DNA of 64,000 nt from positions 186,001 to 250,000 of the forward strand of contig JBGSIC010000004.1 of NCBI GenBank assembly GCA_041751875.1. The letters are read 5' to 3'. Below the pieces are notes generated by a model, which did no database searches, was not told the origin of the DNA, and saw only the letters and a program-made list of their open reading frames with translations. How positions within the stretch are numbered: position 1 is the stretch's first letter; every line of letters starts with the position of its first letter. The DNA comes from JBGSIC01 sp041751875 (GTDB lineage Bacteria > Bdellovibrionota > FAC87 > UBA2466 > JACKAF01). Made by a program: the position numbers and the translations under genes. Positions 7,831 to 15,994 of the stretch are shown here, piece after piece.

Positions 7831-9216
7831 CTATGGAAACATATTGATAATTTCTTTGTAGCGATTTCCACGTTCTTCGTAGTTTTTGAACATGTCCTGG
7901 CTCGCACAACCGGGGGACAAGAGAATCACATCTCCGGTTCGGGCTTTTTGGTAAGCCAAGTAAACCGCTTCTTCAAAGGTTCCCACTAGGAACGTTTCCG
8001 TTTGATCCCCGACCGCTCGGTTGAATTTCTCTTTGGATTCTCCCACGAGAATCAGGTTCTTCACGTGTGAACGAATGGGTTTTTCCAAAGCCTCGTAATC
8101 TTCGCCTTTGTCTTTGCCACCTGCGATGAGAATCACAGGTTCTTCAAAGCTTTCCAGCGAACGAATCAAGGAGTGCACGTTCGTGCCCTTTGAATCGTTG
8201 TAGAAATTGACTTGGTTCTTGCGGCCGACAAATTCCATACGGTGGGGCAAGGGAGCAAAGGTTCCCAAAACCTTTTGAATGGATTCATTCGTCACACCTG
8301 CTAGCTTCGCTGCCAGCACTGCCGCCATCGCATTTTCCTTGTTGTGAACACCACGTAACTTCATCGTGCTCACAGGAAATTCGTGATCCTTCCAACGGCT
8401 AGCTTTGAGCAAAATCGTTGAGGGCGTTTGCATGTACGCGCCTTGGAAGGTTTCTAAGTACTGTACCGGTATGCGTCTCGGAGAATCCGAAGTGAAATGC
8501 AAGCGCTTAGCTGCACAACCAGAAAGCATCGTCATGAGCTTCTGGTCTTTCAGGTTGGTTACTACGTAGTCTTCTTCCGTCGCGTTCTTCACCAGGCGAA
8601 GTTTCGCATTAATATAAGAATCGTAGCTCGGGTAGCGATCCAAATGATCCGGCGCGAGATTCAACAGCACCGACACCATGGGTTTCAAAGTATGCGTGGT
8701 TTCCAGCTGGAAACTACTGATCTCAAGAACCAAAAAATCGCTCTTATCGCGCTTGGTTACATAGTCACTGATGGGAACACCGACGTTTCCACACAGAAAA
8801 ACCGTTTTCCCACCGGCCTGAATCATCTCGGCGATGAGACTGGCTGTGGTGGTTTTTCCGTTGGTTCCGGTAACCGCAATAATGGGTTTGGTGATAAAGG
8901 AAACCGCGAGTTCCACTTCGCTCACAATGGGCACCTTTGATTTCTCAGCGTGCTTGAGCGGCTTAATTTCTTGCGAAACGCCTGGGCTGAGAACGATCAA
9001 TTCTTGATCGCTGAAGGTTTTGAGCACATGTTTGCCCAACTCGGACTTAAACTTGTAACCTTTGAGATCCTCTAACGACTCCAACAAGTCGGTCTTGTTT
9101 CTTTCGTCGGTAACCGTTACATCGGCACCTTTCTTACAAAGCAACTTCGTCGCTGCGACGCCGCTGCGGCCGAGGCCCACAACAAGCACTCGCATGCCTT
9201 TTTTAATCTTAACCAT
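7831..9216 (-). CDS. murD: UDP-N-acetylmuramoylalanine--D-glutamate ligase
   Basis: Adds D-glutamate to UDP-MurNAc-L-Ala in the cytoplasm, the second amino-acid step of peptidoglycan precursor synthesis, with ATP. 461 residues, normal for MurD. An N-terminal Rossmann-like UDP-binding domain (VLVVGLGRSGVA), the Mur-ligase P-loop TGTNGKTTTASL around 110-122, central-domain NLAPDHLDRY and NDSKGTN, and the C-terminal IAGGKDKGEDYEAL are all present. The ATG is preceded by a purine-rich GAGGGAG. Last gene of murE-murF-mraY-murD; the usual followers ftsW and murG are missing, and the RT operon converges here instead. Confidence 0.97.
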   Translation of the reverse strand: MVKIKKGMRVLVVGLGRSGVAATKLLCKKGADVTVTDERNKTDLLESLEDLKGYKFKSELGKHVLKTFSDQELIVLSPGVSQEIKPLKHAEKSKVPIVSEVELAVSFITKPIIAVTGTNGKTTTASLIAEMIQAGGKTVFLCGNVGVPISDYVTKRDKSDFLVLEISSFQLETTHTLKPMVSVLLNLAPDHLDRYPSYDSYINAKLRLVKNATEEDYVVTNLKDQKLMTMLSGCAAKRLHFTSDSPRRIPVQYLETFQGAYMQTPSTILLKASRWKDHEFPVSTMKLRGVHNKENAMAAVLAAKLAGVTNESIQKVLGTFAPLPHRMEFVGRKNQVNFYNDSKGTNVHSLIRSLESFEEPVILIAGGKDKGEDYEALEKPIRSHVKNLILVGESKEKFNRAVGDQTETFLVGTFEEAVYLAYQKARTGDVILLSPGCASQDMFKNYEERGNRYKEIINMFP

Positions 9217-9256
9217 CTGTCTGTCTCCCTCTCACTCTCTAAACGAGCACTGCGAG

Positions 9257-10333
9257 CTAGCGAAGCTTCAACGTCGCCAAAGCTAGCATCGCCAAAATTA
9301 TCGAAATAATCCAAAATCGAACCGTTACCTGCGGTTCCGCCCACCCCGATAGTTCAAAGTGATGATGGATCGGGGCCATCCTAAAAACTCTCTTCTTTGT
9401 CATTTTGTATGACACTCTCTGTGTAATCACAGAGACGGTTTCCATGACAAAAATGCCGCCCACCAAGACCAAGAGCAGCTCATTCTTGGTGATAAGCGCT
9501 ACCGTGCCAATCGCGGCTCCTAGTGCTAGAGCACCTACGTCTCCCATAAACACCTGAGCTGGGTAGGTGTTAAACCACAAAAACCCGATTCCCGCACACG
9601 CAATCGCCGCGCAGAAAATGGCGAGTTCGCCGGAGTTATGTATGTACGGAATATAAAGGTAGTGGGCCAGTTTGGAGTGACCAGCTAAGTACGACAAAAT
9701 GCCAAAAGTCGTCGCGGTGCTGACGATGGGGCCAATCGCGAGCCCATCTAGCCCGTCTGTCAGATTCACCGAATTCGAGGTGCCCACAATCACGCACCAA
9801 GCAAATGGCAGATACAGCCAAAAGATGTTGGGCGTGAATGTCCTAAGGAAGGGCAAATACAAATTCGTCTCCATCTTAAGATAAAAGAACAAAAACCAGA
9901 TCGCTCCCGCCGCGACTAGGGTCTGAAGCGCCATTTTCTTGCGCTCTGAAAGCCCCTTCGAGTTCCGTTCCTTCAACTTAAGGTAATCATCGAGCCAGCC
10001 AATGAATCCAAAAAGGACCGTGACCGCAAGTACCAGCCAGATAAAGGGGTTGCTCAAGTCAGCCCACAAGAGGGTTGAAAGAACCACCGTGAGCAGAATC
10101 AAAAGCCCGCCCATCGTAGGCGTGCCCTTCTTCTTCTGGTGAGACTGCGGACCATCCTCGCGGATGGTCTGTCCAATTTGTCGCGTAGTCAGAACCCTAA
10201 TGAAATAAGGTCCGAGCGCGAAGCTCAATATAAGTGCGGTTAGGCCAGCGCAGAGCGCCCTGAAAGTAATGTAACGAAATACGTTAAATCCGGGTACTGC
10301 CTCATGAAACCGGTACAAGAGATGATATAACAC
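9257..10333 (-). CDS. mraY: Phospho-N-acetylmuramoyl-pentapeptide transferase
   Basis: Integral membrane enzyme that transfers phospho-MurNAc-pentapeptide from UDP to undecaprenyl phosphate, giving lipid I. 358 residues, about ten TM helices. Diagnostic blocks: N-terminal LYHLLYRF, KKKGTPTMGGLLIL, the Mg-binding WLDDYLKL, NSVNLTDGLDGLAIG, GDVGALALGAAIG, and IHHHFELSGW near the end. It starts at GTG (rc of 10331-10333), the only start compatible with the conserved N-terminus. 40 bp upstream of murD and 121 bp downstream of murF; that interval contains the palindrome CCCCTAGGGG (10375-10384) and no gene. Confidence 0.97.
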   Translation of the reverse strand: MLYHLLYRFHEAVPGFNVFRYITFRALCAGLTALILSFALGPYFIRVLTTRQIGQTIREDGPQSHQKKKGTPTMGGLLILLTVVLSTLLWADLSNPFIWLVLAVTVLFGFIGWLDDYLKLKERNSKGLSERKKMALQTLVAAGAIWFLFFYLKMETNLYLPFLRTFTPNIFWLYLPFAWCVIVGTSNSVNLTDGLDGLAIGPIVSTATTFGILSYLAGHSKLAHYLYIPYIHNSGELAIFCAAIACAGIGFLWFNTYPAQVFMGDVGALALGAAIGTVALITKNELLLVLVGGIFVMETVSVITQRVSYKMTKKRVFRMAPIHHHFELSGWAEPQVTVRFWIISIILAMLALATLKLR

Positions 10334-10454
10334 GGCCTACCTTTCCGTCCCGAAGGAACACTTATCTAAAAGTACCCCTAGGGGCAAGCGCGAAATGCTA
10401 AATATTTGAAAATACATACAATAATGGAATTTCGCCACCCCGCGCCATCGTGCA

Positions 10455-11852
10455 CTAAAAGGCAGCAAGCAGCGATTCCAGCTTGCCGCCGCGCGATCCC
10501 TTTATAAAAAGGAGGTCACCTGCGCGCAGTTCCGCCTTCGCCCACGTGCCTGCGGCCGTGGCGTCAGCAAAGTGCTGGGTCTCTAATTTAGGATTAAGCG
10601 TTCGCGCGCTCTCTACTAAATGCTGAGTTAAAGGCCCCACTCCTATCAAGACATAGGAGTGGCCCGTAAGCGTGCGAACCAGTTCCTCTCCCAACTGTTT
10701 GTGCCGAGCTTTGGCGAAATCGCCGAGTTCAAGCATGTCTCCGATGAATAAAACCTTGCGCCGGCTTGGATTTAAGAAGGAAAGACTTTTCAAAGAAGAT
10801 CTCAGCGCGCTGGGATTAGAGTTATACGCTTCGTCGATAACAATGCGCTCGTCGGCCAAACGCAGAACCACTCCTCGGTGCGCGGCGGGGCGAATTTTTT
10901 CCAACCGCTCCACTTGTTTTTCTAGCGGCACACCCACGAGCGTTGCCACCGCAATTGCGGCAGCCAAGTTTTCCGCGTGGTGCTGGCCAAAGATAGGCAG
11001 TTCGGTTTGCACAACTGAGCCGCGAACTTCAAAATTTACCTTTAAAAAGGCGGTGTCCGGATCCACTTCGGCTGAGCGCATCCGTACATCGCAGTCAGCC
11101 GGCTCAGCCCCCACGCCGTAGCGAACGGTGTTGGGTTTGTGGCTTGCAAAGGCTTCCTCATAAGCACGCACCACTTTCGCATCGCCCACATTTAAGGCAA
11201 TGCCCAACGCGTGGGGATTGTCGCGAAAGTAGTCGAACATTTCCTTTTTCGCTTGGTAGACACCTTTTTCTCCCCCTACCTTACCCATGTGCGCGTCGCC
11301 GATATTGGTGATGAGTCCCGCCATCGGGCGAAAGTGATCGCACAACTCGCGAATTTCTCCCAGCGCGTTCATTCCCATTTCCAAAACCAATTCACTGGTA
11401 TCGTCCTGCACGAGACACAAGGTTTTAGAAACGCCAATCAGGTTGTTAAAACTTCCAGGAGAAACGAGAGCTTTTTCTCCCAAGAGTCGCCCCGTCATTT
11501 CTTTGGTCGACGATTTTCCTGCGCTCCCCGTTATCCCCACTACAGTGCCCGCAAACTGCCGACGTAGTTGCGTGCCAATGGTGACTAAGGCTTGCAAAGT
11601 ATCCGACACACGCAAAACCGGAACAGTCGACGCAAAAGGTTTGTCAGTAATTACGGCGCCCGCACCGGAAGCCACCGCCTGATCCAAAAACTGGTGCCCA
11701 TCAAAAGAGGAGCCACGCAGCGGGATAAAAACTTCGCCCGGTTTAATCGTTCGGCTGTCTGTGGAAAGAGAAGGAACAGAAATTTGGCCGTCGCCTTTGA
11801 CTTCGGTGCCACACCATTCTGCTAGATGCTTAAGTTGAACCCAATGAAACAC
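10455..11852 (-). CDS. murF: UDP-N-acetylmuramoyl-tripeptide--D-alanyl-D-alanine ligase
   Basis: Adds D-Ala-D-Ala to UDP-MurNAc-tripeptide, completing the pentapeptide precursor in the cytoplasm. 465 residues. N-terminal MurF-type domain with DSRTIKPGEVFIPLRG, P-loop GITGSAGKSSTKEM around 105-118, NIGDAHMGKVGG, DEAYNSNPSALRSSL, and C-terminal GDMLELGD all match the family. GTG start with GAGGT about six bases upstream. Lies 49 bp after murE and is probably in the same transcript. Confidence 0.97.
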   Translation of the reverse strand: MFHWVQLKHLAEWCGTEVKGDGQISVPSLSTDSRTIKPGEVFIPLRGSSFDGHQFLDQAVASGAGAVITDKPFASTVPVLRVSDTLQALVTIGTQLRRQFAGTVVGITGSAGKSSTKEMTGRLLGEKALVSPGSFNNLIGVSKTLCLVQDDTSELVLEMGMNALGEIRELCDHFRPMAGLITNIGDAHMGKVGGEKGVYQAKKEMFDYFRDNPHALGIALNVGDAKVVRAYEEAFASHKPNTVRYGVGAEPADCDVRMRSAEVDPDTAFLKVNFEVRGSVVQTELPIFGQHHAENLAAAIAVATLVGVPLEKQVERLEKIRPAAHRGVVLRLADERIVIDEAYNSNPSALRSSLKSLSFLNPSRRKVLFIGDMLELGDFAKARHKQLGEELVRTLTGHSYVLIGVGPLTQHLVESARTLNPKLETQHFADATAAGTWAKAELRAGDLLFIKGSRGGKLESLLAAF

Positions 11853-11901
11853 TAAAAGACCTCACGCCGTAACTTCAATGTTGATTCGCCCGTTTGCCGA
11901 G

Positions 11902-13356
11902 TTAAGGCGATTGCTTCGCATAATCTCGGATGACCTCGCGGTCGTCAAAGGGAAGACGCTGTTCGCCCACAATCTGATACGTTTCGTGGCCCTTGCCCGC
12001 GACAAGAATGAGGTCATTGGGCTTACCCAACGAAAGAGCGAGGCCGATTGCCTTCCTGCGGTCTGGTTCACGGTGATAAACCGCCCCTTTTCCCATCCCC
12101 GCCTCGATTTCATCGAGAATGGCATCAGGGTTTTCCGTACGGGGGTTATCGGAAGTCAGAATGGTGACTTGGCTCATCGCGCTAGCAATCGCCGCCATCT
12201 GCGGCCGCTTGGTCCGGTCGCGGTCGCCCCCACAGCCAAATACCGTGATAATACGGCCGTCTTTAGGTCGCATCGAATCTAAAAGACCCAGCACATTTTT
12301 CAGTGCATCAGGCGTATGGGCGTAATCCACAAACACCTGAAGCTGACCCATCGCCACCTTTTCTAAGCGCCCTGGCGCTCCGGATGCCTTCCCAAGGGCT
12401 TTGGCAAACTCCGGAAGAGGTTGCCCCAAAGCGTGCGCCGTTGCCAGCACACCCAGCAAATTAGAAAGATTGTGCATTCCCATGAGCGGGGATCGCAACA
12501 CGATCTTTCCTTCTGGGGTTTGAAGTTCACACGCCAACCCCTCAAGCGATTGGGTGAATTTTAAGGGATAGAAATCCGCTTTTTCTCTGCACGAAAAAGT
12601 AAAACGCTTTTTGACAGGCGTTTCTTTGGCTAAGCGCACTCCAAATTTATCGTCGTTATTAATCACAACCGACTCTGGCGCGAGTTCCGCAAAAAGGCGG
12701 CGTTTACTTTGGTAATACGCTTCAATGTCGGCGTGATAGTCCAAGTGATCTTGTGTGAGATTAGTAAAAAGGGCCACACGAAATAGCGTTCCGTCGGTGC
12801 GATCCTGGTCCAAAGCAATAGAGGAAACTTCGGCAGCGACATGCGACACACTGGCAGCACGCATATCATTCAACAGCCCCTGCCACTGCAACGGGCCGGG
12901 TGTGGTCAGAGGGGAATCGAGCACTTTCGTTCCAATCCGGTACTCCACCGTTCCAATGGTGCCGGTGACAAGCCCCAGGTTCGCCCAGGCTTGATACAAC
13001 AAGAAGACTGTTGTGGTTTTCCCGTTCGTGCCCGTCACACCCACCAAATTTAAATCGCGCGAAGGGCGGTTAAACCAAGCACTCGCCGCTCGCGCCAACG
13101 AAGAGCGTGAGTTCTTCACCAAAATCACCCGTTCCGTTTTGTCGTAAAACTCAGGCCGATCGATGACCGCCACAGCGCCTTGCGGCAAGGAAGCCAAAAA
13201 AGAGTGCCCGTCAGACTTGTGTCCTCGCACGGCAAAAAACAGACTTTTTTCTCTAAGCAAACGGGAGTCGGATTCAATTTTGTCGACTTTTAGTTGAAGC
13301 GAGACTTTGTGGGAAAGAATTTCACGGGCATTAATGAGATCACCAATCGCCTTCAT
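11902..13356 (-). CDS. murE: UDP-N-acetylmuramoyl-tripeptide synthetase (diaminopimelate-adding type)
   Basis: Adds the third amino acid to UDP-MurNAc-L-Ala-D-Glu. 484 residues from the ATG at 13354-13356 (MKAIGDLINAREIL); a longer TTG form to 13431 adds 25 residues unlike MurE and is rejected. P-loop GVTGTNGKTTTVFLLYQ, central NLTQDHLDYH, and the specificity motif DNPR in ILTSDNPRTENPDAI, which marks meso-diaminopimelate enzymes rather than lysine-adding ones. No Shine-Dalgarno precedes the ATG. First gene of the minus-strand mur block; ftsI, its normal upstream neighbour, is 8 kb away on the other strand. Confidence 0.96.
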   Translation of the reverse strand: MKAIGDLINAREILSHKVSLQLKVDKIESDSRLLREKSLFFAVRGHKSDGHSFLASLPQGAVAVIDRPEFYDKTERVILVKNSRSSLARAASAWFNRPSRDLNLVGVTGTNGKTTTVFLLYQAWANLGLVTGTIGTVEYRIGTKVLDSPLTTPGPLQWQGLLNDMRAASVSHVAAEVSSIALDQDRTDGTLFRVALFTNLTQDHLDYHADIEAYYQSKRRLFAELAPESVVINNDDKFGVRLAKETPVKKRFTFSCREKADFYPLKFTQSLEGLACELQTPEGKIVLRSPLMGMHNLSNLLGVLATAHALGQPLPEFAKALGKASGAPGRLEKVAMGQLQVFVDYAHTPDALKNVLGLLDSMRPKDGRIITVFGCGGDRDRTKRPQMAAIASAMSQVTILTSDNPRTENPDAILDEIEAGMGKGAVYHREPDRRKAIGLALSLGKPNDLILVAGKGHETYQIVGEQRLPFDDREVIRDYAKQSP

Positions 13357-13561
13357 AGCGGGTAGGTATAATGCTAAGAGTCTAAAGTCAAAATACGCGC
13401 CGCGATGCTTTTTCGTTGGGCCGTGCGGCAAAACTAATCTGTTTAATACGTTAGTATTTCTTGTTCTTCACGCATATCCTTTCTAATATTACTTATTCAA
13501 CTTATGAAACGGGCTGGGGGTTTTCGGCCTTTTCATTCAAACCTTACATGGAGTGGGAATC

Positions 13562-14359
13562 ATGACCAACAGCATGCAATTTGGATTGAAAGGCACCAGA
13601 CTTTTCAGTCTTGTCCTTTTAGCCAGCGTCGTTCTTTTTAACTCAGCAGCGAAAGCAGAATCGGATTTAGTTCTTCGCGGCACTTACCAACCTTGGACCT
13701 CGCCCGGTATCACGACGGCATCGCCCACGGGTTTCGGTGCACAATGGGGAGATATCTTCATCGGTGGTGGTTTTACCAGCAAAACCCGCACGTCAGCATC
13801 AGCCGACGGTTCGATGGGCTTGGGATTTGGTTTGGGCGACTCGAAAGAGTATGTCGGAATCGAAACCTCGATGGCGATCACGGATCTTTCCGGCTTCAAC
13901 CGCGGTGGTTTGGGCGTAAAGATTCACCGCATGTTCGGCGACACCTTCGGTGTGGCGTTCGGTCGTGAACTTCTCGCGCAGTGGGGCGGTGCTGATCTGA
14001 AAAGCCGCAGCTGGTTCTTCTCGATGTCGAACTCGTTTCAGTTAGCTGATCCGGGAGATAGCTTCAGCAGCTTAGCCATCACAGTTGGCTTGGGCGATGG
14101 CCGTTTCCGTTCACAGACGAACTTCAACGCTGGCATTCAGCAGTGGAACCTGTTCGCCTCGGCCGCGCTTCGCGTGCTTGAACCCATGTCCGTTATCTTG
14201 GACTGGACCGGTCAAGACTTGAACATTGGTCTTTCGATCACCCCGTTCCAATCAACCGCCCTTTTCATCAATCCGGGCTTGGCTGATGTCACGGGTACAA
14301 CGACGGGCGGCGCGAAGTTCACCTTGAGCGCTGGCTATGCGTTTAACTTCAACTCTTAA
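13562..14359 (+). CDS. Probable outer-membrane beta-barrel protein, unknown function
   Basis: About 265 residues from the ATG at 13562, which has GGAG eight bases upstream (13550-13553); a GTG at 13553 in the same frame is less likely. A signal peptide (FSLVLLASVVLFNSAAKAES) is followed by alternating polar/hydrophobic, Gly- and aromatic-rich strands and a C-terminus GYAFNFNS typical of small barrels. I recognise no named family. It is followed after 18 bp by the first of two small secreted proteins and divergent from murE. Confidence 0.7.
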   Translation: MTNSMQFGLKGTRLFSLVLLASVVLFNSAAKAESDLVLRGTYQPWTSPGITTASPTGFGAQWGDIFIGGGFTSKTRTSASADGSMGLGFGLGDSKEYVGIETSMAITDLSGFNRGGLGVKIHRMFGDTFGVAFGRELLAQWGGADLKSRSWFFSMSNSFQLADPGDSFSSLAITVGLGDGRFRSQTNFNAGIQQWNLFASAALRVLEPMSVILDWTGQDLNIGLSITPFQSTALFINPGLADVTGTTTGGAKFTLSAGYAFNFNS

Positions 14360-14377
14360 TCGATAAAGGACACTAAA

Positions 14378-14689
14378 ATGAAATCACTACTACTTAGTGC
14401 AGCATTCATACTAACAGTGGCCGCAAATGCGTACGATTCACAGGGCGGATTTCATCCTCCCGGTGGAACGAACCCTGCGGTCGTAACGGGCGGATTCGCT
14501 CCTCCAGCGGGGGGACCGACTACGTCAGTCGCAAAGGCGAGTGGCCAAGCTGGTGGAGATACGCGGGGAACCTCGTCTTCGTCCACAGATGCTTCTGGAA
14601 CATCTGACGCCGGCGGCGACAGCAAGGATTCCGGTAAAGACAAAGGCAAAGGCAAAGAACGCAAAAGCATAAATCCGAACCGTCGATAG
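14378..14689 (+). CDS. Small secreted low-complexity protein, paralog 1
   Basis: 103 residues: a signal peptide (LLLSAAFILTVAANA) then mature start YDSQGGFHPPGGTNPAVV, a Gly/Pro-rich segment, a Ser/Asp/Gly-rich middle and a basic tail (KDKGKGKERKSINPNRR). No known domain. The first 25 mature residues are nearly identical, also at DNA level, to the paralog at 14923. AAAGGA precedes the ATG. It ends in a strong intrinsic terminator. Probably exported to periplasm or surface and intrinsically disordered; function unknown. Confidence 0.7.
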   Translation: MKSLLLSAAFILTVAANAYDSQGGFHPPGGTNPAVVTGGFAPPAGGPTTSVAKASGQAGGDTRGTSSSSTDASGTSDAGGDSKDSGKDKGKGKERKSINPNRR

Positions 14690-14710
14690 TAGTTTACGGA
14701 AGGTTCAACG

Positions 14711-14742
14711 CCCGCGTCCCACAAGGACGCGGGTTTTTTTTT
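14711..14742 (+). terminator. Intrinsic terminator after small secreted paralog 1
   Basis: Perfect 9-bp GC-rich stem CCCGCGTCC / GGACGCGGG (14711-14719 and 14725-14733) with a CACAA loop, followed by nine T. Almost the same element follows the second paralog at 15260-15291, so terminator and gene were duplicated together. Confidence 0.93.
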
Positions 14743-14748
14743 GCCTAC

Positions 14749-14768
14749 GTCATTGCGAGGAGCCAACG
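14749..14768. repeat. Partial GTCATTGCGAG repeat
   Basis: GTCATTGCGAGGAGCCAACG is one arm of the dispersed repeat seen in full at 17259-17325. It runs directly into the GGAAAGGTGCC repeat that starts at 14768. Confidence 0.7.
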
Positions 14769-14822
14769 GAAAGGTGCCTGTGCACTTTTGGGCGAAGCGC
14801 AAAAGTGACCTGGCACCTTTCC
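14768..14822. repeat. GGAAAGGTGCC inverted repeat, copy 1
   Basis: A 55-bp REP-like hairpin. Outer arms GGAAAGGTGCC (14768-14778) and GGCACCTTTCC (14812-14822) are exact complements, with inner arms GTGCACTTTTG / CAAAAGTGAC. Related copies lie at 15293, 29840 and 53558. Confidence 0.85.
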
Positions 14823-14922
14823 GAAACCTAGATGGGCACCTTTTAGTAGCAACGCTATTCAAATAGGTTAGAATATTCGAAGGCCACAACCATCCTGAAA
14901 CATAATTAAGAGGAAGACGACG

Positions 14923-15243
14923 ATGACAAGATTACTTCTGAGCTTTGCTTTTCTTTTGACCGTTGCCGCAAATGCATACGATTCACAAGGGGGATTTCAT
15001 CCTCCCGGTGGAACGAACCCTGCGGTCGTAACGGGTGGGTTTGCCCCTCCGCCGCCGGCCCCTGCTCCGACCGTTGCCAAGGGCCTTGCGGCTCCCTCCG
15101 ATCGTGGGACATCGTCCTCCGCTCCGTCGGACGCTCCTGGCGCTTCTGACGCTGGTGGGGACAGTTCGGATTCCAGTAAAAAGAATGGCACTGGTAGGTC
15201 AGGCAGCAAGGGACCGCGAAGCTATGCCCCTCGCACCTTCTAG
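14923..15243 (+). CDS. Small secreted low-complexity protein, paralog 2
   Basis: 106 residues: signal peptide (LLLSFAFLLTVAANA) and mature start YDSQGGFHPPGGTNPAVV as in the gene at 14378, then a Pro/Ala run (PPPPAPAPTVAKG), a Ser/Ala/Asp-rich middle and a basic tail ending RSYAPRTF. AGAGGAAG precedes the ATG. The nearly fixed N-terminal mature segment with a diverged tail suggests the N-terminus is the functional or recognised part. No domain recognised. Its own near-identical terminator follows. Confidence 0.7.
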   Translation: MTRLLLSFAFLLTVAANAYDSQGGFHPPGGTNPAVVTGGFAPPPPAPAPTVAKGLAAPSDRGTSSSAPSDAPGASDAGGDSSDSSKKNGTGRSGSKGPRSYAPRTF

Positions 15244-15259
15244 AAGATGTATTTCAGAG

Positions 15260-15291
15260 CCCGCGTCCCAAAAGGACGCGGGTTTTTTTTT
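15260..15291 (+). terminator. Intrinsic terminator after small secreted paralog 2
   Basis: Stem CCCGCGTCC (15260-15268) / GGACGCGGG (15274-15282) with loop CAAAA and nine T. Differs from the 14711 terminator only in the loop. Confidence 0.93.
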
Positions 15292-15292
15292 G

Positions 15293-15377
15293 CAAAGTGC
15301 CTGCGCCCTTTCCGGACGTAGTACGGAAAGGGACCTGGCACTTCTACTCTACCGAAAAGTGCACAGGCACCTTTCCG
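15293..15377. repeat. GGAAAGGTGCC repeat, copy 2 plus a half copy
   Basis: A diverged full hairpin (AAAGTGCC at 15294-15301 pairing with GGCACTT at 15337-15343; inner arms CCCTTTCCG / CGGAAAGGG) is followed by an isolated half element, CGAAAAGTGCACAGGCACC and CTTTCCG, to 15377. It lies between the terminator and the convergent 197-residue gene. Confidence 0.75.
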
Positions 15378-15388
15378 CAAGTTTGAGC

Positions 15389-15982
15389 TTAGTATTGGGA
15401 TTCTTGGTGGTGAGTGAGGGCTTGGTTCCAGAGATGGAGATGAGGCAAGAGAGCGTAGTCGACCCGATCGGCCATGCCGTCGACATCCTGGGCTTTAAGT
15501 AGCTGGGTGAGCTGAGAAGAAAGACGTACAAGCTCCGCGTGAAGCTTTACTGAATTCACGCCATTGTGGTTTACGGCCGCAAAATCGGGGCAGGCCTCGC
15601 GAGAGAGATCAATCACGTACAAAAACTGTTTCAAACCTTCCAAGCAACTTGAGAACAAGCGCTGCGCGGAACGCGAATCTTGATCATAGAGACTTTCCGC
15701 CGCGCGCATAAAACTCTGTTGTAAGCGTCTCACGGAGCATAGTGCAGAGTCGAGCCACGTAGCCGCCCACTGATTCCTATTCACGGTACGAATGGTGATC
15801 TCGGTTTGCTCGGGAAACGCGCCGCCAAATTCTTCCATCCAGTCGCTTAAGCGTTTACCGCCCAGAAGGACTTCAGAGACCATTCGGTCAGTAGAAATTT
15901 TCTCAGATGCACTTTGGATGGCTTCCTGAATATTGCGAGCAGGCGAATCGTAGTTGAGGTTATCAATATTCAAGCGAACCAT
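15389..15982 (-). CDS. Conserved-looking protein of unknown function in the flagellar block
   Basis: 197 residues, soluble, mostly helical; no signal peptide or TM segment. Starts MVRLNIDNLNYDSP and contains LLGGKRLSDWMEEFGG and WLDSALCSVRRLQQSFMRA. AAAGGGG lies about eight bases before the ATG. It begins 12 bp after the TPR gene, so the two form a pair at the end of the fliC-fliD-fliS block. I do not recognise the family; a role in flagellar assembly or control is suggested only by position. Confidence 0.65.
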   Translation of the reverse strand: MVRLNIDNLNYDSPARNIQEAIQSASEKISTDRMVSEVLLGGKRLSDWMEEFGGAFPEQTEITIRTVNRNQWAATWLDSALCSVRRLQQSFMRAAESLYDQDSRSAQRLFSSCLEGLKQFLYVIDLSREACPDFAAVNHNGVNSVKLHAELVRLSSQLTQLLKAQDVDGMADRVDYALLPHLHLWNQALTHHQESQY

Positions 15983-15994
15983 GTAGGAGCCCCT

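Noticed and set aside
8497..8940. 147-residue plus-strand ORF inside murD
   Set aside because: Lies antisense within a clearly coding gene and shows no protein features; a shadow frame.
10375..10384. CCCCTAGGGG palindrome between murF and mraY as terminator
   Set aside because: No T-run on either strand and no loop; interrupts a probable operon without evidence of termination.
13357..13431. Longer TTG start for murE
   Set aside because: Adds 25 residues that do not match MurE; the ATG at 13356 gives the conserved N-terminus and length.
14378..15243. Diversity-generating retroelement template/variable repeat pair linked to the nearby RT
   Set aside because: The two small genes share near-identical segments, but differences are not confined to adenines, and the RT is 9 kb away with no matching repeat beside it.
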